Part shown: in pieces, positions 27,855-40,799 of the stretch
Position numbering within the stretch: the first letter of the stretch is position 1
How the letters are laid out: every line of letters starts with the position of its first letter
Assembly: GCA_013396655.1 (NCBI GenBank)
Contig: WBMV01000447.1
Coordinates: 446,013 to 510,012 of the forward strand
Source of the DNA: Campylorhamphus procurvoides
Lineage: Eukaryota > Chordata > Aves > Passeriformes > Dendrocolaptidae
Length of the DNA: 64,000 bases
Reading direction: 5' to 3'
The notes under the pieces: model-generated
Databases searched by the model: none
Seen by the model: the letters and a program-made list of their open reading frames with translations, nothing else
What the model was told of the DNA's origin: nothing
Made by a program: the position numbers and the translations under genes

Positions 27855-28105
27855 TGCTAATGGTGTGTTCCAGAGGCATTTGCTAGGCCTTTATTGTTCC
27901 ACATAATAAAATAATCTAGAAAAGAAGGTAAAAAACAAGGAGAAAAAATTCAAAGATGATACGCAAATACTTTGCTATTCTGCAAAACAGCAAAGATGTG
28001 GATTGACTTTGAAGAGCTGCAACAGCACCATGTGAGTATGAATAACAGAGCAATTAAATGACACATGAAATTTAGTGGAGACAGATGCAAAATGATGCAC
28101 ATCAG
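27855..28105 (+). mobile_element. Ancient CR1 ORF2 (reverse transcriptase) fragment
   Basis: Despite frameshifts and stops, the order of motifs fits the CR1 reverse transcriptase region: a degraded 'gtLF..INDLEK' region (27880-27925), FxDDT ('ttcaaagatgatacgcaaat', 27950-27970), then an EELQQ-like stretch and 'NRAIK*HMKFSGDRCKMMHI' near 28045-28100. No 3' UTR or octamers follow, so this is an old internal fragment with both ends lost. It is not coding now. Confidence 0.65.
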
Positions 28106-31100
28106 AAGCTTCCTTGTTCAGCAGTTTTACCTTTATCACTGAGATGGGGGGGCTCTGAGCTTATGACTGCCTCTCAGACCTCAGAGTTCAGGAGCAGACA
28201 AAACCCCCATGTTACTACGCCATTGGATAAATTCGGAGTTTTTAACATTCTGTTAAACATTCTGAGCTCCCCTGCTTGCTTGTCACTAACTCTGATAAGG
28301 TTTACAGTTAAAAATCACCAAGGTGAGTAACATATGTAGGCTGGGAGTCTTCAGCCCTCCAGAGATGGCAGGGAGGGTGTGGCAAAGCTCTACAAAATTA
28401 CTTGGAAAGAGTGTGTACAAATTGATTGTACTCACATTAAGTTTGGAAATAACAGAAAATCTTTCACCTATGTTAATGCCAGGTTTTCTTCCAAATGCGT
28501 CATGATTTTCTGTACAGGTTCAAGTGGCCCGGAAATGAAGCCAGTGGGAGCTGTGTTCAAAACAAACAAACAAAATTGTCCTTGCTAAAAATAGTTGCAG
28601 GGTGGGAGAATATTAACAGGAAGTAGCATATAAGTTTGCCTTGTTCCTACACTTCTCTGTGACCTCCACTGGAGACTGGATGGTGCTCTAGGTATATTCT
28701 CATTATGAACCATCCAACTTTTTCTTTGTATGTAGGAAGGAACAATTTTTTCCCATCCTTTTTCAATACAAGAAGTAAGTAGTCTCAAAGAAAGGTGGCA
28801 GCCAGCAGGTTCAACAAAGATGAAACTGTGATTTTCATGCAGGTACTTCTAATGAACATATGTACATATGTCTAATGTATGTGATCTAATTCTGCAACAC
28901 TTATTTTCCATGATACAGGCTTATTCAAGGGAATTCTCTGCTAGATGTTATGGTTGCCAAGGGCTGACATTCACTGAAGAAAAACCCACCAAGGGTTATT
29001 AAATCCCCAGACTGTTCTCATGCAGCAAATCCTTAAGTAAGAATTGTTGACAGCCGAAAGACTATTCTAGGGAAGCATCACTGCATAGTTGTTTTTTATT
29101 GAACTGCTCCACAGGCATCCTTGATTTGTCCCTGTCACAAGCAGGGTGCCAGGCAAAGTGAGCATCTTGACTGATTTTGTGTGGCCTGTCTTGGCACCTG
29201 ATTTTCTCTCACAGGGATGTGAAGAACGTGTGTGTATGTCCATAGGTTTGATCTTTCAAAACTTGGTCTTCAGGATAAAGCTTCCTTTCCTTTTCTTTTT
29301 TCTTTTTTTTTTTTTTTTGATAGTCAGCTGGCAGCAGTATATTGGATATATCAGTTCTTACATCTTTGACATCAGAAAGAGCTTTTTCTCAGGCAGACAC
29401 CAGTGGCTGAAATACAGGGCCAGTTCTTATTGTATAGCCTATCATTCTGCATGGTTTAAATAAGGCTACTATTGTGTACTACCAATGGCAGCCAGTTCTT
29501 TCTAGCTATAGTCTCTCATGGTGCTGGTGCACAAACATGGCCACCTGGTCACACAGCACTCTGTTAATACATGTTTGCCAGCTTTTCATCACTAGTTTGA
29601 TTAATTTTTGTCTTCCAGTGATTAGTTGCATAAAGGGAAGCAATATATTTCTGTTTCTATGGCTGTGGCTTGCAAACACTGTGTATTGTACCTCAAGAAT
29701 GAGCCAAACATATTTTGGCTGGTTTCTTTGTAGACATGAATCCTACCTGTGGCTAAGATTTCTTGTGCTGAAGTAAAGAAAGCTTTCATTTTAAAATATT
29801 TAAAACTGTGTTAGGTTTACTACAGTTTGCCATATCAAATAGAAAAGAGCCTCTATCAGCCATTTGCAAACCCTTGACATGGTAAAATTGTACTTTTGGC
29901 TTTTGGATAATTCTAGCACTTTAGTCTTACAAATCCAGTTCTAATTTCAGCAGTACAAGTGATGTATCTGTGCACTAGAGAGATGAAAAATGAAAACCAG
30001 AAAACATCCCTAAAGTGGGAGCATACAGTTTCCTCAGCCAATTTGCTTACACTAGCAGATGTTTTCAGGATTGCCTGTCAAAGGGAAGCAGAATTTTCTA
30101 GTGTTGTATCTGGTGGATATTGTACAGAATGCTGCTTTGCAGAGATGCAAGCAGAGGATACTTAGACCTAGGAATTTTGCTTGACAAAATGGAATGTTGC
30201 TGATATGGAGAAACTACTCTACTACCTACAGAGATTATAGTGACCATGCTTATTTATTAAAAAAGAAAGTAAGACATGATACTGTTTTCAAACTAGAAGA
30301 TTTGATTTATTTGCAAGAATTGTCTTTGATTAGTGGTGAAATGAAAGGTTTAAATTATAATGTAATGATGCTAATACAGCATAAGTGCTGATACAAATTT
30401 GCCAGAAGTAATTTAGCTAGCTCATAGGAATTATACTTACTATCCTACTAAATGCACTTAGGAGATGCCTAGGAAATTAAAGTGTAGAATGGAGCAAATG
30501 AAGTGCAAAAGACATATATTAGAGGTCTTGTTCTTTGGAGCTTTCCTTAGTGATGTTCCTAGAGACTGCATCATGTAGTTCTATCCAGTCATTATAACCC
30601 AAAAAAAGGTAAACTACTGCCTTGATTTTAAAGTATATTAACTTCATCTGGTTTCCTCTTTATATAAGCCCATGACTTTCTGTAATAACTTTAGTGTCAC
30701 AAAATAACCTGGCAAATTTTGAGCATTTCAAGAAGATGTGATGGGCCTCAGTCCCACTCCTGTCTTGTGCAGGGGTACTAGTGATTGCAGCAAGAGAGAA
30801 AAATTACTGAGAAATGCAAAACACCAGCTTGTTAGTCAGAGACATGGTCTACACTGATAAGAGCTTTCCTTACCCCAGCACTGTGCCACACTCTCTGAGT
30901 GAGTCAGAGATCCCAGCAGACCTGGGATGGGACCTCTGGGTTTACTGGATCTCTCCCCTTTCTGCTTGGCAGGTGATGTTCTGATCATAGGGGAGCCAAT
31001 TGAACACATGAGAGATTCCTGCCGCAGCAGTGCTTGTCTGATGCATATGAGGGTCTCTTTGTGGGAAAGCACAAGATTTGTGTGACAAAAGCTGTGAGAT

Positions 31101-32472
31101 TTCATCTGAATTGGAAATCTGCTGACAGCCTGCTGTGTGTTTTGTCTCTTATCTCTCAGCCAGGCAAGATGTTGTTAAAACCAGTCTAGCATGTGGAAAG
31201 CAAGATCGGGAAAGATGTGCTAGGCAAACACAGCCTTCACCTAGGATCAGCCTTGTTGCCAGCAGATGACACAGAAAAGGGATGGTTACTGAAGATGTCA
31301 CCAGTAGAGCAGACTACACAGACTTCCCACAGGAACCATTTCATCTGCCTGGGGATATGGTGTTTTATGGTGGCACAACACAGATTCGAAACCTGAGGGA
31401 GCTGTGTGGGCAGATGGTTTGGCCAATGTCCCCACTTTAGAGCAGCTTCTGCTTTGCAGCCATGGAAGTGTGTTAGCTGAGATTACAAGAAGCCTGGGTA
31501 GAGAGCAGGAGACTCCGTATAGACTGTACTAACACTTAGTCCCCTCGTGGCCCCTCCTTGTCCTAAAATTATCTATACCAAAGCTTCACATGCCTGGTTC
31601 TGTGAAGAGCCAAGCAGAGCTAATTGTGGCACAGACAGTGAATCCTGCTGCAGCTAACTAGGGCTAGAAAAAGGACATTTGCATTGTGTCATTCTTTTTA
31701 ATGAGAAGCTAAATATGAGCTAATGCAGGAGATCTTGGGCAAGAGAAAGCTTTATTACATATAAAAACTTATCTGCTTTCCCCCCAGTCTATTACGTGAA
31801 AAATGAGTCATATTTTTGACAGTGGCTGATAAGAAAAGTTGTGGCTGAGTGACTGACTACAAAGGGAGGCAGATGGATGGGTGTTGGTACATGCTGAACA
31901 AACAGCTTACTGAATTTTGTTTATTCTCTTCTAAATGCTCTGTTGCTGGGTATTGGGAATGTTGCATAAAACTAAAACCATCGGGCTAATTCTTCTCTGG
32001 TGGCATGCTCTGGATTTCTGGAGAAATAGAACTTTGGTCTTGCAGCAACAGCAACAAAATGGAAAAAATATCTCTGCCAAACAAAACTGAATTAAATTGT
32101 GTATTTCTCTTTACTTTCTTCCTGCTGCAAAAGACCGGTTAGCCTCTGCCCAGCTTCTTTGCAATGCACTGAGGACTCTGAAAGCAAAACATGAGGTAGT
32201 TTACTCAAGATGGAAAGAGCTATCTCCCTGTTTCACTGTAAAACCCTATGCAAGACTGACTATCACCTGGTTGTGCAACCAGCCATGTCAGGCTGCTCAG
32301 ACCTTCCCAGGCTGGTCCCAATCACACGTTGAGCTGGTGAACAAGGTCACCTGATGACAACCAACTACAAAGACTCATTCTGAGGCGTCCCTGGGCGTGG
32401 TGCCTGAGCACATGTAGGAGGAGAGCAAACCCCAGGCTTCTCTTGTCTGCTCCAAAGAAACCCGGAGTTCCC
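28106..32472. other. Non-coding region without a recognisable gene
   Basis: No conserved frame. Contains a perfect 16-bp palindrome ACATATGTACATATGT at 28856-28871 and a pyrimidine tract 29281-29318 ending in T16. The open frame at 29146-29463 (+) owes its Phe-rich segment to that T run. Confidence 0.65.
29281..29318. repeat. Polypyrimidine/poly-T tract
   Basis: C/T-only stretch finishing in 16 consecutive T (29303-29318). No associated retrocopy is recognisable. Confidence 0.85.
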
Positions 32473-32678
32473 AGAATCACAGAACGGGTAAGGTTGGAAG
32501 GGACCACCAGTAGGATCATCTGGTCCAATCTCCCTGCTCAAGCAGGACTGTCCCAGAGCGCATTGGAGAGAATTGCATCCAGATGGTTTTTGAATGCCAC
32601 CAGTGAGGGAAACTCCACAACCTCTCTGAGCAATCTGTACCAGTTCATGATCACCTGCACAGTAAAGAAGTTCTTCCT
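32473..32678 (-). mobile_element. CR1 LINE 3' fragment, antisense
   Basis: The plus strand begins 'agaatcacagaacgggtaag' and continues through 'gttggaagggaccaccagta', 'tggtccaatctccctgctca' and 'cctctctgagcaatctgtac' to 'gtaaagaagttcttcct'. Read on the minus strand this is the end of CR1 ORF2 plus its 3' UTR. Its 5' break lies at about 32678, exactly where the homologous flank of the next CR1 copy ends. About 205 bases remain. Confidence 0.9.
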
Positions 32679-32790
32679 CATGACAGAAAATACTTAAACC
32701 TCTTGCTTATTACGGTTAAAGAATTTTGGTTTTCTGCTGCTGCCTTAAATTACTAGATGCTAAATATAAACCCCAAGACTAATAAATTGT
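32679..32790 (-). repeat. Flank shared, inverted, with 56774-56881
   Basis: This non-CR1 sequence lies just beyond the octamer 3' end of the neighbouring antisense CR1. Its reverse complement aligns with 56774-56881 over about 110 bases, roughly 85% identical by eye. Shared blocks include 'tttattagtcttgg', 'ttatattt', 'gcagcagaaaa'/'caacagcagaaaa', 'tttaacc' and 'aagaggtt'. It may be an inverted duplicated flank, a 3'-transduced segment or part of an unrecognised repeat. Confidence 0.8.
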
Positions 32791-33432
32791 AGAATCACAG
32801 AATGGATGGGATTGGAAAGTACCTCAGAGATCATGCCATCCAACCCCCCAATAAAGCATGTTACTCACAATTGTGTCCAGATGGCTTTTTAATATCTCCA
32901 GTGAGGAAGACTTCACAACTTCTCTGAGCAGCCTGTTGCAGTGCTCAGTCACGTGTGCAGTAAAGAAGTTTTTCCTTCTGTTCAGGTGGAACTTCCTGTT
33001 CATCAGTTTATGCATGTTTCCTCCTGTCCTATTGCTTGACACCACCAAACAGAGCCTGGCTCCATTTTCCTGACTCCTCCCCTTCAGATACTGACAAATA
33101 TTGATGAGGTCCCCTCTCAATCATCTCTTCTTGAAGCTGAACAGGCCCAGCTCTCTCAGCCTTTTCTTGTAAGAGAGATGCTCCAGTCCTCTCAGCATCT
33201 TTGTAGCCCTTTGCTGAACCCAATCCAAGAGCTCCATGTCTCTCTTGTACTGAGGAACCCAGAACTGGACACAGCACTCCAGATGCAGCCTCACTAGGGC
33301 TGAGCAGAGTGGCCGGAACATCTCCTGGGACCTGCTGGCAGTGCCTTCCCTAATGCACCCCAGGGTATTATTGGCCTTCTTGGCCATGAGGGCACACTGC
33401 TGGCTCATGGACATCTTGTTGTTCACCATGAT
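32791..33432 (-). mobile_element. CR1 LINE ORF2 C-terminus and 3' UTR, antisense
   Basis: On the minus strand the frame from 33429 carries the CR1 ORF2 C-terminal signature. Blocks resemble CALMAKKANNTLGCIREG, LHLECCVQFWVPQYKRD, RATKMLRGLEHLSYKKRLRE and, after a stop near 33120, RGDLINICQYLKG. These are followed by FHLNRRKNFFTAHVTEH and 'SSLEILKSHLD'. An octamer-containing 3' end sits at 32791-32800. The copy lacks all of EN and RT and has an internal stop, so it cannot move on its own. A related 3' end, with shared flank, lies in opposite orientation at 56550-56881. Confidence 0.92.
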
Positions 33433-33514
33433 TTAAGTGTCTAAGGTAAAGGACAATAATTGCATTAATCAGCTCAGCATGGCAACTTCACAGAGTGTAG
33501 CTGGCTGGGATATG

Positions 33515-33548
33515 TGGGTGATGGATTACCCTGGGTGATGGATTCCCC
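33515..33548. repeat. 17-bp tandem duplication, one mismatch
   Basis: TGGGTGATGGATTACCC (33515-33531) is followed directly by TGGGTGATGGATTCCCC (33532-33548), differing at one base. Confidence 0.9.
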
Positions 33549-36500
33549 TTAGCACTGAATGATCCCCATCCTGTAAAGGTGGAGGACCCTGTCACCTCAG
33601 AATTTCCCCTTCCCTCTGCCACCCGTGTCACCACCACATTCAGTCCTGCTTAGACAGTCTTGTTTTCAGTATATGCCTCTCAAAGGATTTCACAAAGTCA
33701 TGTCACAAAAGCATGTAGTCCATGAAAAAGATGAGCTTAAATGAATTCTCATTTATATCAAGGGGACACTAGTTGCAAACTAATTACAAAAGAAATATGT
33801 AAATCAAGCAATTTTCAAGGCTAGAAATTTCATTTATAAATGGACATTTTTTTAATGCATTTATGTCCATCACAGTTACTTAGATCTTTTCCTTAAAATT
33901 CCAAGTGAAAAAAAGGGGCAAAAGGTCATGTTATGATCTTATTCCTCCATAGCTAACCTTATATGCCATTTTAAAATACAGTTTTAAAAAATATCAAGCA
34001 GCACACAATAAACCATTTCCCAAAGTCAGTAGAATAGAAAATGTGGCCACTGAGATCTAATCCCACCTGAGTTTTATCTGAAGAAACATCATTAAAATCC
34101 AGACCGAGGACAAAAATTTAAACTTACATTTTTGTCAGCTGCAGCCAGTGCCTGGAGGAAGAACTTCCCACATACACCAGGGAGAGGGATCTCCAACAGA
34201 TGAAACCCATCAGCCTTGGATGAAAATAAGCAGAGGACTTTTATCCCACACTTACTCCCATGGCTCCCTAAATTCTGGACAACACAATTTGGCCTTGATG
34301 CTCGACTGCAACTTTTTATAGAGCATGTGTATGTACATATGCATTTATATCACAAATGCACATGCCCATATATGGGTTGTCTCTAAGGGCTTGCATCTAA
34401 ATGGTCTTCTGTGAGTGCATTCATATAAGCACATGCATGCAGCTGCACTCTTACCTGCTGTATATGGGCATACACAACACCACACCACAGACAGAGAGAG
34501 CATGAAATAGCACTGGAAATGGATGGGATAAGAAAAGATTTAAAAAGAGAGAGTTGCTTGAAGATGATGGGGTTAGTGAATGGAGCTGCAGAGAGGCACA
34601 CTGTGGTCTCTGATAATGTTTTTGCTAACTACTAGTGATGATTACACAGATATGAAAGTGCATTTGGTAGTAGCTGGTTATGTAGAAAGATTGCAGGTTG
34701 TATCTTGCAATGGTGTTCATCCATTGGATATTACACGCAGAGCACCTACATCTGGTCATTCTGATTTTAGAATGCTGTTGTTGGATTTTATCCAGCTGCT
34801 GAGTCACAGATATTGCAAAAGAGTCACTAAAGAGAGAAGAAAGGAAGTTTGTTTTGCTTGGAGTTTCTATGTTTGTATGAAAGGAGAGTTCAGCAGAATT
34901 CATAAGAATTGCAGAACACTTAATAAGGGGTAAACATAGACCAAAACACAGTGTTGTGTGCATGCATACACATGCCAAGATATACAAATGTCAAGTCTTT
35001 AGGAGATCAAATCTTAAAATAGAGGTAACTAGGTTAATTGCGAAATCCTTCAAATTCTGCACCTTCATTATTCCGCCAGTTTACAATCCTGTAATGTCTA
35101 ACACACAAACCAGAAAAAATAGAGTTTGAAATTGCAGACTGTGCAGTTATTCAAAATGTGTAACGCAAGCAGAAAGTCACTTCAGCATCACGGTGATTGG
35201 TAGGTAGAGAAATGGCTGCAGAAATGGAGAGAGAGGTTTTGAAAGGTATGTTACATGGAGAAGATAGAATATACCTGACATGCTGACAAGCTTGCACATG
35301 TTAGATCTGAATTGCTTTTAGCTAGCTGAAGGAAAAAGGGAAGAAAAGTTGTTGTTTTTTTTCCAGTCACAGTTTTTGAGCCTGTCTTATTTAGGTTTTA
35401 ATCCAAAAAAGGCACTAGTCTTTCCAGTAACTTCAATGGATTTTAGATTAAGGCCTTAGAAAGTTTTTGGTGTTTTGCCCCACCCCAGTTCAGCCTTACC
35501 AGAGTTGAGGATTGGATCGATTATTCTCTGGGAAGAGTATTAATGCTCCCAGTTGCCATGAGCTCCACAGCTTTTGAGGACAACCAATTTTTCCCAAGGC
35601 CCACAGCCACCTTTGAAGGGGTTGGTAAAAACATTTCCAGTTTTAGTGCTTCATAGTTAAAAAAAGAAGAGTTTATTTTACTTAAAGACAACATTGGATG
35701 TCTTTTCCCATTCCAACTATACAGTAATGCTCCTTGGCTCTCAACAGTACTTTAATGAGGAACTGCAAACAAATAAGAAAGGACCACAGGCAATTAAAAA
35801 AGATGTCATTACTAATGTTGCAAAGGAAGCAGCTTGAAAACCTTCTGCGCCTTTTCTTTCTGAATAATTCCCTTTAACAGTGCCTGTGCTTCTTCCCCCG
35901 TTCTTCATGCAGCCGTCACTTTCATCTTCCCATCCATCCAGCCTTATGCCTGACAGCGGGTGAGCTACTGACATCGGATGCTGATTTCTTTTTTCTGGAT
36001 TGCACAGAAAATGAATGTAGGCTTGTAATTTTAGTCTCTGGAAACAGATACATATTAGTAGGCTAAGATGCTGTGTAGAAGAGCAGAGTAATCCCTTCAG
36101 CTTGTTTGACAGAACCATTTTTACCAAAAATCTTTAGCCGTGAAAAAAGTGAAACTCTGTCACTAGAAATTTGTGCCTGCAGACATCAAAACACTGACTG
36201 AGCGAAATGTAAAAAGATGTGGGTTGCCTGCAGCAGTTGATGGGATCCCCTAGTGCTGGGGATTGCCTTGTCTCCCATGCACTATCCCTGGCTCTGTGAC
36301 ACAGCCAAGCTACAAGAGCTGGAGTGCAAATGCATCTGTGCTCTATGAGCTGATGAGCTCTGTTGGGCCCTGCAAGCACCCATTCAAACCTGAGTGGGTT
36401 TCAGGTGCTCTCAGCCCCCTCTGTTGAGGGGTCAAGCAGATGACAGCCTGCCTGGTGGGACTGCAATGATGGAGGGATGCCAACCAGAAAAGGGTGTAGG

Positions 36501-36847
36501 GAGGGACCATCCTCAGACAGCATCTCACCTGACTTCAGGGTGGCACAGTATTGCTGTGGGGGGAGGCCTTGCCCTGTGGAAGATGTGACAGCCCAAAATG
36601 CCCTATACAGGGAGTGTAGTAGACAGGCTCCTTGACTCCTACCAGGTAGTGCTCAGCTCATAAGGACACTAGAACTAGCCTATAAGAAACTTTGAATGGG
36701 GGAAGGAGAGTCTAAATTTTTGCTTCTACTTAGCCTGGAGTTCTTAGTTCATATCCAAAATCTGAAGTTCTTCACACATTTGGAGACGTCGTCTCTGGGT
36801 AGTGCCCCTGTGCAGGTTTGGAGGGGATGTGTTCTTGTGAGGAAGGG

Positions 36848-36877
36848 GAAGGAGTAGGATGAGTCACCTACTCCTTC
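36848..36877. promoter_or_regulatory. Inverted repeat with AP-1 consensus in the loop
   Basis: Arms GAAGGAGTAGG (36848-36858) and CCTACTCCTTC (36867-36877) are perfect reverse complements separated by ATGAGTCA. The loop contains TGAGTCA (36860-36866), the canonical AP-1/TRE site. Whether it binds AP-1 or acts as an enhancer is not visible from sequence. Confidence 0.35.
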
Positions 36878-39800
36878 ATTTCTGTCTTGAAACTGGGCTG
36901 CTATGGAGCCAGAAGTGCAAAAGGGAACAGAAATGGAGGCAGGAGAGAGAATAGCTGCAGCTCAGAGGGCTGGTTTGCACTCTGCTGTGTCCTCAAATAT
37001 CTATGCATTTTATGGGACTCAAAATTCAGAAATAATCTAGGCTCTTAACCATTGAAAATGCGATATGCATGCAATGATGAAAGTCTTTGATTCTTCATGA
37101 TATTCTGAGATGTCTTCTCCAGAATTACTGAAGTTTTTATTAGTAAGAAATGTAATAAACTCCCCTCGGAAGCTGAGTCATACAGAGAATGTTTCTAAAA
37201 AATTCTAAGCAGTCACTCCGGATCTAGCTCGTCAGGTGCAGGGTGAGTTGGCAGCCAACCTCATTTATTCAAAGCCAGGCTAAAAGCAAAACACAGAATT
37301 ACTTTATAAAAGGGAGGAAGCAATACTCTCCAAAAAGCAGGGGGTTTAAGAAGGTGAATGTGGGAAATTACTCAGGCAATGAAGATATTCATATCACATG
37401 GTGAAAGAGATGTTCTCGAAACATCTCAGGAAAATAAAATATAATCAATGTCTTAACCTTTCAGCATGTTTCAGTATCAGTGTCTGTAGCTGAGAACAGC
37501 CTGCCTGTCAGACCCAGAGTGATTATCACCACATGCCATGTGATGGAGATGTCATTAGACTGCTGCTGCAATGCCTAAATTAGTCTCTGCCAGTTGCAGG
37601 TAAGAGGCAGTCTGAGTGGCTGGGGCATTGCCCAAGTGAACACTGAGGCCACAGCTCTCTTTGGCAGTGGCCTCACTGGCTGAAGCAGTTGCACTCTCTG
37701 ATGCATGTCAAGGCTCTCTCCTTTTGTCCACAAAGCTGCTCTTGGGATCACTTGTACCCTGCTTCGGTCCACATGAGATGGGTGAGAAGATAATTCCTTT
37801 TTCAGGTGTCTACAGTACCTGCAGGATTAGGGAGTGCCCGTGAGCCACTCTGCAGGCAGGCCTTGTCAGACGAGGGAAAAAACTGGACAAGTAACCAAAG
37901 AGGCCAGGACAATCACAGCTGTAAGAGGACACCTACCCACAGGCTTAGGTAACACGAGAGTAGACAAAATCTAAGTTAGGCAACAGTGGTCTCAAGAGGG
38001 TCCTAATTCATTGTCACACTGCACCTTGAAAATTCACTTGATGTGGATCTCTGTTGGGGAGCTTCTTAAACTTACTTTGCTGTGTCAATGCAAACGCAGG
38101 TAAGTGTCCAAAATCACCACACAAGGATTTTGTGTTCACTGTGGGGACCAAAAGTGTTAGACTGGTTCTTAATTAAGCTGATTTTCTTTGTTGTTTTTCA
38201 GCCCCATGCTAAAAATGACCACCTGGAGAGCTGCTTACAAGCTGAGTTACAATCATTTTCCAAAGCACTTTGGGGTGTAGACAACTACAAATGTGGGTGG
38301 TGAGAAGGTTTCTTTTGGAGAATCCTCATCTGCTTTAGTAAGCAGTCATGTGCGGACTCCTGACCCACTGCTGGTATGAAGTACAGCACAGGAGCCAGAA
38401 AGCACTTGAAGGTGTCTGGTCCACCTGCACATGCTGACAGCACAGAAGAGGAATAATCAAGCTTTTACACCTATAGTATGTATAGATACCTAATTCACAA
38501 CCTCAGTGTGCTCAGAGCACCCACCTGTGCAGTCAACATTGCTCTCCTGAGAAGTAATGAAACTTAAGAGGGAGTAAGGCATCCACTGCAGCCATTTGCT
38601 CATGGCTTAACAGAGCTATATATTCTGTTCCTAACAAAATTCAAGGAAAATTAGTCCCCCAGCTTAGTGAACTTGGCCTTGAACTATGAGCTGAATGGTA
38701 TTATGCTCCAGTTCCCAGCAATCTGCTTGCAATTTTGTTATTTATGTGATTTCTGCATGAAAAGCCTGGGAAGTGACCCCAACAAGTATCCTCTCCGTTG
38801 CTCCAAGAGCTACATCTCTAATGATTGATGTGAAGATTATACGGGGTTCTCCTCTAATATTTTGAGGAACCATGGTTAATGAAAGCACATAAATAGAAGT
38901 ATGGGCCCAAATACAGAAATCCCGAGCACTTCCCAACATGATAAGTAGCTCTAGAGTGTCTTTCATTGGGTGAAAGTGATGAAAGATTGCCATGTGATTG
39001 CTAGCACCACTCCTTGAGCTGAGCTCTTTTAAGAAGATGTAAGAACTTTCAGCCAGGATTTACTTCCCTCTATTACTGCTCGTTGCTTTTCTGTGAGTTC
39101 TGTATAAATAGCACTTGGGTTTTGCACAAAGTTCTTGTGGTTTTCCATTCCATTAAAAGGGCTGAAGTTTGTGAGCAACAGCAAGCAGAAGAAGGAAATA
39201 CTGAACATACCGGGCAGCACATGAGCTGAGGTAGGGCAAAATTTATCTACTTTTTCCTGATGCAGATAAAATTGTTACAATGGTTAATATACAACCTACT
39301 TTTCTTTCTTATTATTTGTACTTGGCTTTTTATTTGCCTGAAGCAGTGATCATTGACTAAACTTCTCTATGACAAAGCTGATCTTGAGAATTTTTTTTGG
39401 CAAAAAGAGTAGATTTATGTAACTAGGATTGTTTGCCATATGGAATATAACAATGAAGTTGTGGATCTGATTGAACCTTGTTTTTTAACTAAATGAAAAA
39501 TATATATTTGGCTTGTGGCAATTTTTAAAAATAAAAGGTGTTACATGTCAGACTCTTGATTTTTCTTTCATTATTGTGCATTTAGAAATAAAATCACATG
39601 TTTTGATTAATTTAGTGTTAATTCTAAGTATTGCTTTCTTTTATGTTTACTCTTGGTAATGCTGCTCCTGAAACACAAAGCAAATGCTAGAAAGAGAGCC
39701 AGGGGAAACTTTTAAAAAACATGAGAACTATTCTTCTTGGAAGTGCAGTGCCAAATGCAAGTGATCTCCTGTGTAATAGTGATATCGTAATTGCCTTCCT

Positions 39801-40799
39801 ATTTGGGTAATCAGCATGAGACTCAGGTGTCTGGGGTCCTCTTCAGAGAAAGGGTTACTCTGATGCCAAGATCATCTTTTTTCCTGGCATATGACAGGTC
39901 CTGTGTATTTATCATTTAACATAGCAAAGTGGTATATTTTGATTGAACAGCCTGATTTCCCTATTTACCTTTGCATACGCAGAACACCTAATTAAAAATA
40001 AGCTGTTTAGTTGTTCCTCATATGAATGCAGTATTTCAGAGCAGCAGATCTCAGATCAGCAGTTTGGAAAGAGAGTTTCATGTTTACACCTTCAGAGACA
40101 GCATAAATTTCATACTTACATCTTTAGCAGCAACATCCCTCCACCACACATCTTCAAAATGACCATGTTCTTCTGTCCATGCATGGCACAGAAACCCATC
40201 CCATTCTCTGCTGAGATGTCACATGACTCAAATGACTGCCCTCCATGAGAACTGGGTTAGCCCAGGGCTGCTGGGTGTTACCACTTTCACAGTAATAGTA
40301 TTTTGGCATACAGGATGGAATCTCTGTATTAATATCACTGCAGGCATTGGTCTCACTTCACCAGCAGGAGTTAAAGGTTCAGTGCAGTCAAGTGTCAGAC
40401 ATGTGCTGGCAGCCCAGACTGGGTTCCATCTAGCCCGGTGTTGTCTCTGGTGGTGGCAATAGGAGAGGCTGGTTAGAGCCTGATTACTTGCCTGAGTACC
40501 TTCCAGTGTGCTTTCCCTTTACATTTCCCCAGCCTTCTGACTGCTGTCCATGTGTGCTCGGGAGTGCATCCCTGCCCAGCCATTTGTTTCCCAGGTATTG
40601 TCCTTGGATTTGTCCCATCCTCTTTTGACCCTGCCCAGATGCCTGCCTACACTGCCAGCTCCCAGCACTGCCCACTCCTTGCTGCACAGAGGAGCGCTCT
40701 CTTTTATGTGATTGAAAGCAAACTCAACCACTCTGCTGAGTACCTCAAGTCCCAGTACTGTGGCACCCTGTGCATAACAGTTTACATTCACATTATCCA

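Larger units (their letters stand above)
33433..40799. other. Non-coding region without a recognisable gene
   Basis: More than 7 kb with no conserved frame; the 128-codon minus frame at 35741-36127 and 120-codon minus frame at 34625-34987 have no recognisable domain. Small structures are a 17-bp near-perfect tandem repeat at 33515-33548 and an 11-bp-arm hairpin at 36848-36877 with an AP-1 consensus in its loop. Confidence 0.65.

Noticed and set aside
29281..29318. Poly-T tract considered as the tail of an antisense processed pseudogene
   Set aside because: The adjoining sequence gives no protein similarity I can recognise, and no target site duplication was found.
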